Shown here: positions 1 through 10,550 of the stretch, in pieces
Numbering within the stretch: the first letter of the stretch is position 1
Layout: the number at the start of each line of letters is the position of its first letter
NCBI GenBank assembly: GCA_004794785.1
Contig: SJOL01004096.1
Location: 85,609-149,608 of the forward strand
DNA: 64,000 nt
Reading direction: 5' to 3'
Source of the DNA: Opisthorchis felineus
Taxonomy: Eukaryota; Platyhelminthes; Trematoda; Opisthorchiida; Opisthorchiidae
Notes under the pieces: model-generated
What the model was told of the DNA's origin: nothing
Seen by the model: only the letters and a program-made list of their open reading frames with translations
Database searches by the model: none
Position numbers and translations under genes: made by a program

Positions 1-1917
1 ACAGGTCCAACCGGTAAAACCCCCATCAGTTACTTTCAGCAAGAAACCCATGATGCGGTCCTTAACAGGTGTTCTACTGAAATACCATGACCAGTTGGTC
101 AAACGTTTTTAAATACAGGGAGTTGGACAGTATTCTGGTACTGCTTCGCGTAAAACAACAGACAGTCGATAACTGGGAGACTGGAGCGTACGCTGCTGGA
201 GTAGTCGTAACATGCTCGCCTCATGTCAGATGTCCGGAGTTCAATCCCCAGTTGGGCTAAGGATGCTGGACTGGTGACGCGCTCTCATAAGAACAAAACT
301 AAAGTCTGGTGCTTATCACTTTAGTGTGGACTCGCCATAATGATTGAATTAGAACCGAAGCGATATGGTTGTGAACCAGAGTTCGGTCATCTAAAGAAGC
401 ATGAGCGCATACCGTTGTAGCCTGCATCGAAAGGAAGGACTTCCGCATTATTGTTGCAGGGCCAGCTACCGGCTTCATCGGTTTTACTGTCACAAGAGAA
501 TCCGACGCGAATCAATTCTACAATCAATAAATACGGGAGTTGCTGATTGGCTTGCGTTCGCAGGGTGTCAGCAGGCCGGTCGTTGTCTGCCATACTGATC
601 CGTCTTGGCTTATCGCTATTTCATCCCTGTAGCTGGCGCACAGTGCATGCGAAAAACGAGCGCGTGCACTCACAGCAAGAGTGGTCGGCTTGCCTCACGC
701 AATGAGTGGCTATTGGGCTTCTAACACACCAGCGAGAGTAACATTTGATGAGATATCAACCACCTGACCTTCGAAGCTCATCACTGGGCTTGGGTTGCCA
801 CATACGACCTAGTCTTTTTTTCTCCAAGAGGTGTTAGTAAGTTCAGTTGTATTACATCTACAGGAGTTGTTGATAGTGTGCTTGTGTGCCAGGTTGTCAG
901 ATGAGAGTTTCAGTTGTTCAAGTAGATGGTTGAAACAACTTACTGTTTATTATCTACAACTGCTCCAATATAGGTCTCCCAACAGCGACTACAGGATGAA
1001 GTATGCTGCTTCTCAACACATGAGTTCTTTCCAGTACGGTCTATCTCCTTACCATGTCAGACTAAAGTTTTTATGTCGATAAAAAACGCATGCTAACCTT
1101 CGGAAACCTTGTGCGAGCACTTGCAGTGTGCGCAACTGGATGGTGTAGTGGGTTGGATAGCCGGCCTACGACCCTCATCCATCATTACTTCATTTAGAGC
1201 TATTACCCGCCCCACCATGCTCACCTATCGCATATTTAAGTGATATTGCGCTAGGTGAAGCTCGCAAATGTCACCAAGGTGCGATGTCGTCCTCGGTGAA
1301 GATCACTGATTCGAACGTAGGTATTCAAAATAGTTCTAGTCATCTGTTTCTCCCATCCAAGGACTGCGTATGAGGTCGCATTATTCAACCCAAATTTACT
1401 GGCATGATAATCCGGTCCCATCCTGGGGATACCCGGTTAATCCACCAACAACTGTCCCATGCAATCAATGAAATAATATGATAAAGTATTGACTATTGCT
1501 TAGGAGATGCTCCACCGTGAGTGTAAATACAACGCACAGGCTACTGTGCGGTGATTCAACGCACTGAACGCTGATGTTCGGTTGGTGTCAGGCCCATAAG
1601 TGAAATACTGCGGAATGAATTCCAGAGGTCTGGGAATGTGCTCGATGTCAGCATTGGCAAACCTCGCGTGTCAACGGATGATTTCCAAGCTTACTCGCTT
1701 GTCCGAGAAGGTTTCTTACAGCGCTTTGCGGAGAATTGCTTATCAATGTCACACCTCATGCTGTGTCGTTCAGAAAGTTGGAACAAAGTAGGCACCGTTG
1801 CTTTGGTGAATTCCAGTTACGGCATCTATGCATTGTTGATTCGGAAAAGTGATGTGCCTTATTCTGCGTGGATATGGATTGAACAGTGTTGTACTCACGT
1901 ACCAATCCATCCGTGCC
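1..1917. other. Left-flank region with no supported gene
   Basis: Apart from the tRNA-like SINE head at 196-270, I see no splice-bounded coding run, RNA gene or clear repeat here. The open frames are short and have no recognisable motif. Upstream exons of the tRNase Z gene could lie here or further left, but none could be recognised. Confidence 0.4.
196..270 (+). repeat. tRNA-derived SINE head (family B)
   Basis: The stretch has the layout of a polymerase III internal promoter. An A-box-like part around 200-215 is followed by gtccggagttcaatcccc at about 226-245, which resembles a B box. The segment around 200-245 matches by eye the - strand copy near 16760-17060, including the shared string tgtccggagtt. 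It is too diverged in its stems to be a working tRNA gene. A short tail follows. Confidence 0.45.
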
Positions 1918-2130
1918 TCATTTCTCGATTGGATTTACTACGCACCGGCAAGAAGCCTCTCGAGTCCCATACAGTACAAACTCATGGCTTGAGCGGGACT
2001 TATCTGAAAGAAACTCCCTGGGTCTTTCTTCTTCAGTGGTGTGACTGGTCGGGGGTGGTGCTTCCACATTCATTCCCATTGTTTTCCGCTTCATCATATA
2101 AACAATCGCTTCAGAGTCACTTAACCCCAT
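1918..2130 (-). CDS. Candidate small ORF, unknown
   Basis: This is a 70-codon ATG-to-stop frame on the - strand. Its composition is plausible for coding: it is charged, contains a run of three prolines and has several Glu-Glu pairs. No domain is recognised. A longer frame of 164 codons lies on the opposite strand over the same bases, so at least one is spurious, and both are within the size expected by chance. Treat it as a weak candidate only. Confidence 0.15.
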   Translation of the reverse strand: MGLSDSEAIVYMMKRKTMGMNVEAPPPTSHTTEEERPREFLSDKSRSSHEFVLYGTREASCRCVVNPIEK

Positions 2131-5100
2131 AGTTTATGACAGATGGCGTAATTGATTCAACGTGGTGGCAACAAGATGGCGCATCACCTTACAATGCCCG
2201 GGTTGTTCGTCACCATTTCGGAATTCGACATGTTAGTCGGTGTGAGCCATTTAAGCGCCCAGCTAGGTCACCGAACCTCAGTCCCCACATGACTTTCTTC
2301 TGTGGTAGCAACTGAAGCGTACGGTCTACAGGTCCAGAACGCTTGAACGGCTGAAAAACAGTATTCGGGTCGCGTTTCGTGATATTATTGAAGACACTTA
2401 TTGTGGGTTTTATCTAATTGTGTAAACCAAATACTTTTATGCAAACAACATGCTGGTGAACATTTTTAGAGATTTGTTCGCTAGTGTATTTCATCGTGTA
2501 ACTTGTCTCCAACCTTATCTCACCTCTAAACAAATTTCTTCCAATCGGAGTCCTTGTGATGGTAACGAACAGAATGGTGGCCGCTTACGGTCTGGACGTT
2601 CTCAGCTTGAGTGCGAGTCTGAAGTGTCCATGTAGTTGTCGAAACCAAAAAGTTTTGTTGCGTAGGTCGTTCGTGGATGTGGTGAACTTGGTGTAATCAA
2701 GGGAGCAAAGGTCTATGCGCGACAAGGATTTATTTAATCCGTGTAAGGTGGTTTCTGTTGAAGTTGGTGACTCAATCTCTAGTCGGCTAGTTGACTAACA
2801 CGCATACGGTTTTCATTCCAGTGCCAGTCGCATTTCACGATCTCAAAGTGTGTTCAAGGAAAGGAGTCAGTAAAGCATTCACCACTTAGAATTTTAGAGA
2901 AAGCTAGTAATATTTTTTCTAATTCCTCATTGGTGGTAGCGAGTCCTTCCTCTATGTTCGGATCGTGGGTCTTCGAGTTGACGTGCTGAACAGCTGATAT
3001 GTTGCCCAAACGTAATGCTTATTGGCCGAATATCCACTGGGCGGACCGTAGTATGAAACTGCGTAGAGCTATCGTGTGAATCCAGATGTAATGAAACATA
3101 AGTTCAGGCGAAAATGTTATCAATGCGAGTCTGCGGACTTATTGTCTCGCACCAATGATGGTAGACCTCAACAATGTTAATGTCTGAAATTGGCATTGAG
3201 ATGCTGTGCTAATCGTGGCCTACAAGTTTCTCTCAGGCTAAACATTTTCCTGAACCAAAGATACACGATTGGTTGAAAAGGATATATTTGCATTGGGCAC
3301 AGTGCACCAGATTTCTTATTGCGATTCGACCCGTGGAACTAATTCCCAAGTGAAAATAAATTGTATGACATTGCTGGAAGTTGCAACGGAACTAACACAA
3401 GGCTGAGAAACGCAGGACGTCGGCCTTTTACGCCGACTTCGGGGTTTTGTTCTGTTCCTGCTGGTCATTACTGTGTGTTTGGATGCACCAGAAGTACGTT
3501 TGTTTAATCGGAAGATCTTGGCTGTTTGAACGATCAAGTGAGGTTTCGGATAACTTTTTTAGGATTCTTTTCATGATCTCATCATGTTAGATGAGAGACG
3601 CAACCGTCAGTATTACCACATCACGACGCGCAGTACTCTAGGCTACTTTTCTGACAGCGATTCATCCACATATTTCGTGATCCAGAAGCATAAAACGCAT
3701 TTTTTGGGTTTTCAAGTGTTAATTACCGGAAATAATTGGGAATTTTCAGCAGTTGACGCAATGGTTTCACGAAACGTGCTCCTGTCAGAAACAATTAGTT
3801 CATAAATTTTTGTTGCAGCCATTTTTTTCATTCACTGCTTGATTATGTGCCTCCTGGGAAATCACATAAACGAGAATCAATCTTTTTTTCGTAGTTTTTC
3901 AGTTGTTTGCAAAATTTCGCTATTTCCAGATTTTAACTGCGGCGGTTCCTCCAGAACAACAGAGTGATCACATAAAGTTACCACGTACCCACAACGGAAG
4001 ACACAGGAGAACCCATTAGCTCCATTTGTATACTTTTGGGCCTTCTATACGGTCTTTCCTGTCGTCCCAGTTGTGCACCCGGTACCATACCTTCAGACAA
4101 CCAAATTTCACAATTGATTTCGTGTTTTGTACTGCTGAATTCGTTTCCAGAATAGTCCATACTCTAACCCTGCGTAGGTCGTGGATCGCTATACTAAGTA
4201 CCTTGCTGCTTAAGCACCATTTCCTTACTTCCATTCCGTTGCACCTTCATCCAACGAAGCGCTCAAGTAACATAATGTTTTTTGGAAACCAAACAATTAG
4301 GATGTTGGTAGGAAGTCAGATGACTCGGTGCGAATGCCCTGGGGAAAATCCGCTTTTTGTTAGTTTGTTCCTAGGTCATCCAGCGAGTGAAGTATGGAGA
4401 AACGGAGAGCGCCCGTTTCCGTTGATTCCATCAGGAGAAAACAAAGCCTTGATGGATTCACTCGAACTCGAAACATGTTGTTCCACATCACAATAAGCAC
4501 GAACATTGAAAGCATAATGAAAGTAGCCAGGTTGCACGGAAATAGGTGGAGGTAAGGTGTGAACTATTGATATTCTGGACAGAACTTGACAATTGGTAAA
4601 GTCACTGAACTTTGAAACACATCTAATTGAATTAAGGGAGAGAACTTACGCTTAATGGGGTAGTGGACATGGACGGCGAGGAGGGGATACGTGATGGGTC
4701 AGCCATTCATGATAAAGCCAAGCTCAACACACCATATCTTTCTGCACGCACACACAAACTTAGTTCGAGACATTGGATAATCATTGCTTCTGCCCAGTAC
4801 AAAAGTTACTGTTTGGTTTGGCCGTTGACGAGTCGGAATGAGTCTCATGTGGCAGTACAGTGTGACACATCAGCTATGTGTTTTGCGAGGGCGGAACTTT
4901 GTTGACTGATCTGGATGGCGATTAGGCAAGTGTTCTGCGATGTGAACTGATAGGTACCGTTCCGTTCTATCCACATACATGCTTTCACGCGTGCATTCAT
5001 ATTTGTAAACCGTTTGAGTTGGACAGAATAGGCAGACTATCATTAACAGGTGACAGCGGTTGTGTTGGCCAAACAGACTAATTAGGCTGCAGGAAATGTG

Positions 5101-5747
5101 CGTTGTACTACACTCTTTCGTCTGCTATTTTACAGTTCAACACATCTTCTCGGAATTCCAAACGGATATACACTTTCTTCTTTAGCATCGAGGCCATTTC
5201 TGCCCTAGATAGAACTACAAAGAGATATCCCGTCTGTTTCTGGTTCTTCCGTATGCGTTGTTTTAATGGTGTCTGAGGAGCATATTCTATGCACCCTGAT
5301 GATGGATATGCGCACCGGGTTTTCTCACAGTTAAGAGGAGCAAAACTCCCAAAGCATATGTAGGCTGGCGGTTTCATGGTCCAAGCCTGTACATAGATAA
5401 AACGGAAAGTACCTATCAGGTTGCTTCGGAGAACGCTTGCCCAAGTTACTACCTGGATCGGCCAAGGAAGTTCAGAAGGCCGCCATCACAAAGCGTATTC
5501 TTGATATACCAAGCTGTAGTGGCACATGAGACTCATTCCGAATTGTCAGTCGTCGCTCTTACATTGAACGGAAGTTGTGCTTATCCGGCGCCTCAAACAA
5601 AACCTGCGTGTCCAGAATGGCGTGGTGCTGAGCGTGACTTTACCGTGCTAAGGCAGAACCTGTCAGAATAAAGCTCTGTTTGGCAAGTACCGATAACCAA
5701 ACTGCACAGCTGCATTCGGTCGGACGGTTCAGTAACAGCAACCTAAT

Positions 5748-5770
5748 TCATCATCATCATCATCATCATC
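5748..5770 (+). repeat. (TCA)n microsatellite
   Basis: About 23 bases of perfect trinucleotide repeat, directly preceded by the motif aacctaat that recurs at 6003. Confidence 0.95.
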
Positions 5771-5965
5771 GACAGCATGACATCAGTGTTCAACACTGAT
5801 GCTTCACTGCCGTACAACCATGATTTATTTGAAAGCCTTATTGTGAAGGAAAGAATAAAGGTGGACGGGGAAGTGACTTAGTGCTAGCTTACTACAATCA
5901 TTCCGAGGTGCCTACACCTCCAGACACTCATTCAGGTAATCTGGATAGAAACTGACAACAAGATA

Positions 5966-6000
5966 GCCACTGACATCGGTTGCGCCACTGACATCGGTTG
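5966..6000 (+). repeat. 18-bp tandem duplication
   Basis: The 17-base unit gccactgacatcggttg occurs at 5966-5982 and again at 5984-6000, separated by one base. Confidence 0.95.
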
Positions 6001-6311
6001 GCAACCTAATTCGCACGTGACCCTATACGACCTCATAGACTAGGCTTCTGTTCTTCAACTGAAGAATCCAGTTTCATCAGTTCGGCACCTACAACCGAAC
6101 CGCGCGCTTGCACACAATTGGACTCCGTCGGTGAACCTAACTCGCGCGTGATAGATGGACTGATCTGAGTCTGTATCATCCATTGCTGAAGTAATTGATT
6201 CTGCAGTTGAAAAACCCGATCTTAAGTCCCCACAGGTAGCTTCTACGCACTTGTCTTACTGGAAGCTCATACTGCTTGCTTGTTTCAAAACTAAAGAATG
6301 TCATGTAAATT

Positions 6312-6317
6312 TTTATT
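6312..6317 (-). promoter_or_regulatory. Poly(A) signal overlapping a stop codon
   Basis: The - strand reads AATAAA. Its TAA is the in-frame stop of the candidate exon at 6313-6735. A canonical signal exactly at the end of a 140-codon frame supports, but does not prove, that this is a terminal exon. Confidence 0.4.
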
Positions 6318-6735
6318 CAGTTCTTCTTTTTGAAAGCGAGCAGTCTACACACCAGGGCGAACTGTTTTCCGTGAATCTAAAGTGATTGGATAATGCTCGA
6401 AACTCTGTTGTGTAGTATTTCTTTTTTTCCGAAGAGTAGACTCGCTCAGATGACATATACAAAGCCAGCTTATCCCCAGCTGAGATAGCCGAAATGAATA
6501 AAGGGGATTCAACATCTGCGTTTCTTTTTGGTTCCTCTGCCACCTTAGCGACCTCCTTAATGTGGACGAACCTGAGTATTGCTACCGGGACTGGAGTAGG
6601 ACTGTTGAAAACGAGACTACTGTGGATACTCAACTTTGTGCTCCCAATTTGTATCGTATCGCTAAGCAGTACGAAACCGTCAATATCTATCCTGGTGACA
6701 GGCAGGTTAAAACCAGTGATGCGCGAAAGTCCCGT
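6313..6735 (-). CDS. Terminal exon of unidentified - strand gene
   Basis: On the - strand a 140-codon stop-free frame follows an AG at 6736-6737 and ends in TAA inside an AATAAA signal. The product has alternating hydrophobic, beta-like stretches in the first half. The middle is Glu/Lys-rich with VHIKEVAKVAEEPKR, and the C-terminus is Lys/Arg-rich. The frame starts in phase 0, which matches the end of the candidate upstream exon at 8596-8786. I do not recognise the family and see no signal peptide. A frame of this length is borderline for chance in this window, so the main support is the phase match plus the poly(A) signal. The exons of the + strand tRNase Z lie inside its proposed intron. 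Confidence 0.35.
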   Translation of the reverse strand, partial: TGLSRITGFNLPVTRIDIDGFVLLSDTIQIGSTKLSIHSSLVFNSPTPVPVAILRFVHIKEVAKVAEEPKRNADVESPLFISAISAGDKLALYMSSERVYSSEKKKYYTTEFRALSNHFRFTENSSPWCVDCSLSKRRTE

Positions 6736-6984
6736 CTACATGCGAATTCAGGTTTCGTATTTGGTCATGATACGTGTGAACGTGGATGTTTGCTCCTTTG
6801 TACCAGTGACTGTTATTTCCTACTCCTCACATCACTGTTGCTGAAATAACAAGACGCCCGTAGTGGGGTCCAAACCAGGTCGTCCAGCTGATCTTGTCTA
6901 CGGAGCCTAGTTCACTTTTTACTACTGCCCTTATGTGACCATATTCATGAAACTGACCATTTGCGATTGCTTTTGCGTCACTAG

Positions 6985-7126
6985 CCCGGATGACTACATC
7001 ATGCTGGACTGTGGTGAGGGCAGCTTGAATCAGCTTTGCGCGCTGCACGGTGCCGATGGAGCTGCAAATATCTTGCGACGACTGCGGCTCATTTTGATCA
7101 CACATATGCACGTCGATCACCACGGA
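6985..7126 (+). CDS. tRNase Z (ELAC2-type) exon with HxHxDH motif
   Basis: tRNase Z is the zinc endonuclease that removes 3' trailers from precursor tRNAs in nucleus and mitochondria. This exon begins after cactag and ends at a GTGAGT donor. It reads YIMLDCGEG followed by ITHMHVDHHG. The HxHxDH metallo-beta-lactamase signature lies at 7103-7120 and supplies most of the zinc ligands. The arrangement matches the C-terminal half of long-form ELAC2 proteins. The exon enters with one base of a split codon, so an upstream exon must supply two. The exon that should encode the preceding GTGS motif was not found. The 47-codon segment joins in phase 0 to 8160, giving HHG followed by GVFTVALARSRAL, as expected for this family. 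Confidence 0.88.
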
Positions 7127-7870
7127 GTGAGTGGAACTCATTTTAGCGGCATTTTTTTCGCCACATCACTTTTGATTTGGTCCATATCGTGAATATGGAT
7201 AACCCTGATTGCTCATTTGAATCGGATCCTGTTAAGAATGATTTGCTTGTGTTCTGAAAAGTACAGCCACAGAGACCTCATCACGCAGTTTCTTTCACAG
7301 GCCTGTTACAAAAAGTTTGGTCTCTTGAATCTGAACTTTTTGTCCTAAGCAAATGGCTGATGCACCTTCAGCCTATATATGTTACGTTAGCTTTGGTTGG
7401 TCGTGTTTGGTTGCCGGCAAAACATTCGTCCTTCGTAGCGTGCTGGAGGTCATTTTTCAAATGATCCCTGAATCTTCACAGCTGATCTGTGATGGGTATT
7501 CTACGGTGTATTGTCGTCGGTCCATATTTTTCTTCTAAAGAATAGCAAAACTCCCCAACAGACTGGCGACGATATCCCTAACTGAGGGTGAAACATTCGC
7601 AAACCAGATGTAAATTGCTTCGGTGACAGATGTTCAGACATGCGCATGTGATCTAATTTCGTCCATCTGTACGGTTTTCTACACATCGCCAGATGGAAGG
7701 CAAGGTAATGCGGTGTGCATTAATCTGGTCGATAACTCCTAACAAAATTGTTTCGAATTGACGACTTAGTAGTCTGACACGAGCTGGCTTCGTTTTTTTT
7801 ATCACAGTGCCCTATTTTTAGACCAAAGTAGCCCTTTTCAGCATAACGCTGCTTATAATGCTTCTGAACA

Positions 7871-7930
7871 CTCTTCGACAGCTCACTGTCGGTTTCGCCG
7901 TTCTTGGAGCTCCTCAGGCCTGTCGAAGAG
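7871..7930. repeat. 11-bp inverted repeat
   Basis: ctcttcgacag at 7871-7881 is matched perfectly by ctgtcgaagag at 7920-7930, giving a potential 11-bp stem with a 38-base loop in the tRNase Z intron. Its function, if any, is unknown. Confidence 0.6.
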
Positions 7931-7944
7931 CTTTCTACTATATT

Positions 7945-8045
7945 TTAATATGCTCCGGTATCTTGAATATCGTGCCAGACGAAACATGAGGCGGCCTTTC
8001 TGCAGCACATTTAGTTGAAGAATGGTATAAACTGGAATCCAGTTG
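7945..8045 (+). repeat. Dispersed repeat family C, copy 1
   Basis: The stretch with tatcttgaatatcgtgccag and gaaacatgaggcggcc also occurs in diverged form at 21195-21290 and 25800-26110. The three align by eye in the same order and orientation. The element type is not recognised. Confidence 0.45.
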
Positions 8046-8159
8046 AGTCCCCCTTTAACACCAATTTATTTAGCCACCATGCTAGCTCTTCTTAACCGCA
8101 TTCATCATCTTATTTAGAGAACAACTGGTACTCACTAACAGCTTTTTATCCCATTGCAG

Positions 8160-8447
8160 GGTGTCTTCACAGTTGCTCTGGCTCGATCTCGTGCTCTCCA
8201 GTCGGAGAATCTCTCTGATCTAGACGCTGGTCGCCCCACATTACCAATTCTAGCCCCTGCGGCTTTCGCTCGATGGATGACTAGTTTCGGCGAACTTTTC
8301 CCACACGGCCCTACGATCTCCCTGTACATTATTCCCCGTCTGTACGAGTCTTGCCCGCCTGATTTAAGGCCACCCATTTGTCCGCTCCGAGCAGACGGTC
8401 CCTGTGTGGCTGAATGGACCTCGCTACTTGAAAGTTTGAAACTAGAG
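8160..8447 (+). CDS. tRNase Z (ELAC2-type) exon 2 of the visible set
   Basis: A 96-codon exon runs from the acceptor cccattgcag to a donor at 8448 (gag then GTTGGT). It enters and leaves in phase 0, which fits both neighbours. It begins GVFTVALARSRAL, the helix that follows the zinc signature in ELAC2. It continues with LPILAPAAFARWM, corresponding to the stretch in the family that introduces the alpha/beta core of the second half. The later part is Pro-rich and poorly conserved, as in other long forms. Identification rests on order, phase and motif continuity with the flanking exons; this exon alone would be hard to name. Confidence 0.8.
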
Positions 8448-8595
8448 GTTGGTTCTGAGGGAGTGCTTCATTTTTTTGTCATATGCATTCTGTCACAATC
8501 AGCGCCACAGTAAAGTATACCTGTATTTGGACCTTGCAGATTGCCATTCAAGATGCCTGGAGATAAGAACTCATTTTAACTAGGTTTTTCATAAC

Positions 8596-8786
8596 CTGGT
8601 TCGTTTCGTCAGACTGGAACAGCTTTTGAAAGTTCAGGCACCAAAATATACTGCCTTCCTTTTGGAATGTATGAGCCTCCGGATACTTTAGTGTGGTCTC
8701 TGTTGCCGCCTCATCACCGAAGCACATGCTACTGAATTCTGCTGAGATATCCTGTTTACAGTTTTCATGCCACTGAGCTGCTTTCA
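8596..8786 (-). CDS. Internal exon of unidentified - strand gene
   Basis: On the - strand the acceptor is pyrimidine-rich (ttcgtctcag) and the donor is CAG then GTTATG. Between them is a 63-codon frame with good coding character, including GSIFWCLNFQKLFQS. It starts with two bases of a split codon and ends in phase 0, which joins exactly to 6735. The predicted protein has no domain I can name. The exon lies between tRNase Z exons 8160-8447 and 10297-10550 on the other strand. Both members of this pair could be chance frames; phase agreement alone has a one in three probability. Confidence 0.33.
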
Positions 8787-9019
8787 CTGAGACGAAATCC
8801 GAAGACGGCTATATAAACGAACTGACGGTTGCTATCTAGGAGAGTTGACTAAACTCGTATATTGAACTAACTGGGGTAGATGTGGCTCACTTATTATAGT
8901 CGCAGTTCTTCAGCACGTGGATCTCATTCTCCGACGAAGTATGCACTAGATAATTTGTGTAAAAGACCTTTATCTGAAGGGCATTATACGGCTGAACAGC
9001 CTTCTGTGAGTTGTCAGCC

Positions 9020-9172
9020 CCACCACCGGATCGTGGTTCGAACCCAACCTCGGCATCTAGACTGCTCCCGTCTGTGCTTGGGCAACCTGGCAGTATCCCA
9101 ATCCTCGTGCTTCCTTCGGGTGGCATGGCAGTTAGGCACCGAAGGGGTGTTACAGCTGGATGATTATTTATT
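9020..9172 (+). repeat. tRNA-derived SINE, family A, copy 1
   Basis: A B box gtggttcgaaccc at 9033-9045 is followed by the family body: ggcaacctggcag, then cttccttcgggtggcatggc, then aggcaccgaagg. The same body is found at 15101-15298 and 57828-58010. The A-box part is diverged. The copy lies in a tRNase Z intron in the sense orientation. Open frames across it are a by-product of the SINE and not genes. Confidence 0.85.
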
Positions 9173-10296
9173 ATTACTTTTGTTGTTGCAATCTTTGTCA
9201 CTTTCTCAGAGGAACAGTGCGCAGCAACTCGGAATAGCAACTGAGATATCCGGGCGTATGTGCGGTCCACCCTCATCGTAGTCCTGCACTGAGAAATCGC
9301 CTCCCCTCACTTCGGTCAGAAGGAGCAGGTCGTCTGTTTCAGCAAGTCAGCAATTGAAAGTTACTCTAATTAATTAATACTACTTCCAGTTCATGGAAGT
9401 TTTAAATACTCTGATCAGAATACTGATGGTCCGTCACATCAGAACCATTGATTTGAGTCCAAGCTCCCCACTGGAAAGGAATCAACGGGAGCTCGTTATG
9501 TTCACTTTGTTTCGTATCCAGGATCTTTCAAACCCCATTCGCTTCTATGTCCATTTCATGAAGTTAAGGATCGCCACTCTCTCAAAGGCGTATTCTCAGC
9601 TGTATAGTCGTCTTAGCCGTTTTCATGCTTCACTGGCCTTTCGTTTGTCTATGTTATCTGCAAATAGTCACTGAGCCTCGGATTTTCTTTGATTTTTCGA
9701 AGTGGACATGTGATGGATGGATGGCCATGTGATTTACCAACGTCACTGGTGAAGCTGACACTACTGTTTCAAGCTGAGTAGATCCAAATGACTCATTTCT
9801 AAAACATTATGTTTGCGAACTTCCTTAGCAAGTTGCAGATGCATTTATGAACTTTGGCTTTTGTTTAAATTTGGCGTCTAAGGAAGTAATCACGGAATCA
9901 ATCCATGTTTTCTATATACACCCCTGGCAGAATTTGGACTGTATTGATCAACGATCGTGCCAGCTAGCATATGAATGGTGAAGCTGCGGTATTTCGTGTC
10001 TTCTTTGGAGTTCAAACTCGTACTCCATCGTGTCGTCTTGTGCCTGAAAGACACTAGGGTGGTCGTCTCCGTTATCTTAAACCAAAGTAACCAATTTCTT
10101 CATCCTAGACAACGCTGTAGCAGGTGATCGGTTCAGTTTCCTTGTTTTGTTGCACAATGTTACTTCTTGGTGAATATGTAGTAACACTCTCGAGACTTAT
10201 TTGAGGAAGTACTGGCCAATCGACAAAACTTTGACCAAGTTTGATTCATAATTGATAAGTTATTTCACTAGTCTACCTTGTTTTCTTTCCGTCTAG
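9173..10296 (+). other. Intron sequence of tRNase Z gene
   Basis: Apart from the flanking SINE, I see only short open frames, including a 93-codon frame at 9393-9674 without motifs. The 3' end has a clear pyrimidine tract (ttgttttctttccgtctag) before the exon at 10297. Confidence 0.5.
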
Positions 10297-10550
10297 GTCT
10301 ATCCAATCAAAGTTCCCCACACTAGTACTTCGTGGGCTTACAAACTTTGTGGTCAACGCTTTGGTTCTGTGAACAGCGAGCATACTGATACTAACAAACA
10401 AAACCGTCCGCTTAATTGGAGTCTCGTCTATTCGGGCGACACACCCGAATGTGCTGATTTAGCTGAGGCGGGTCGTCCATGTGATCTGCTCATTCATGAA
10501 GCCACGATGACTGATGAACATCAAGATTTAGCGGACAAAACGAAACATAG
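10297..10550 (+). CDS. tRNase Z (ELAC2-type) exon with SGDT and HEAT motifs
   Basis: This exon follows the acceptor tttctttccgtctag and ends at a GTATGC donor. It carries LVYSGDTPECADL (VYSGDT at 10426-10443), whose aspartate bridges the two zinc ions in the family. It then carries CDLLIHEATMTDE (HEAT at 10495-10506). The upstream part, with SWAYKLCGQRFGS, corresponds to the His-rich loop before the SGD motif. It enters in phase 0 and leaves with two bases of a serine codon that is completed at 13689. The split falls in the conserved KxHST motif. Order and spacing match the C-terminal half of ELAC2. Confidence 0.93.

Larger units (their letters stand above)
2131..6311. other. Region with simple repeats, no supported gene
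   Basis: This block holds several unassigned open frames, the longest being 156 codons on the + strand at 4026-4496. None has a motif I recognise or a convincing splice partner. It includes a TCA microsatellite at 5748-5770, an 18-bp tandem duplication at 5966-6000, and three imperfect copies of an aacctaa-type motif (5740, 6003, 6134). The exon of tRNase Z that should carry the GTGS motif was looked for here and not found. Confidence 0.4.

Noticed and set aside
1638..2132. 164-codon + strand open frame
   Set aside because: The length is about the maximum expected by chance in this window, no motif is recognised, and a competing - strand frame overlaps.
3930..3962. FNCGGSSR string, faintly like the N-terminal motif of long-form tRNase Z
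   Set aside because: Only three consecutive residues agree, the frame closes within a few codons, and there is no supporting acceptor or neighbour exon.
6494..6844. 116-codon hydrophobic + strand frame just before the tRNase Z exon, tested as its missing upstream exon
   Set aside because: It lacks the GTGS and RNVS pattern expected there; the - strand over the same bases reads better as protein and ends at a poly(A) signal.
6827..7141. 104-codon - strand open frame
   Set aside because: Antisense of the tRNase Z exon with the HxHxDH motif; the + strand reading is supported by family motifs and splice phase.
8880..9281. Overlapping frames of about 130 codons on both strands
   Set aside because: Both cross the family A SINE copy at 9020-9172 and have no splice or motif support.
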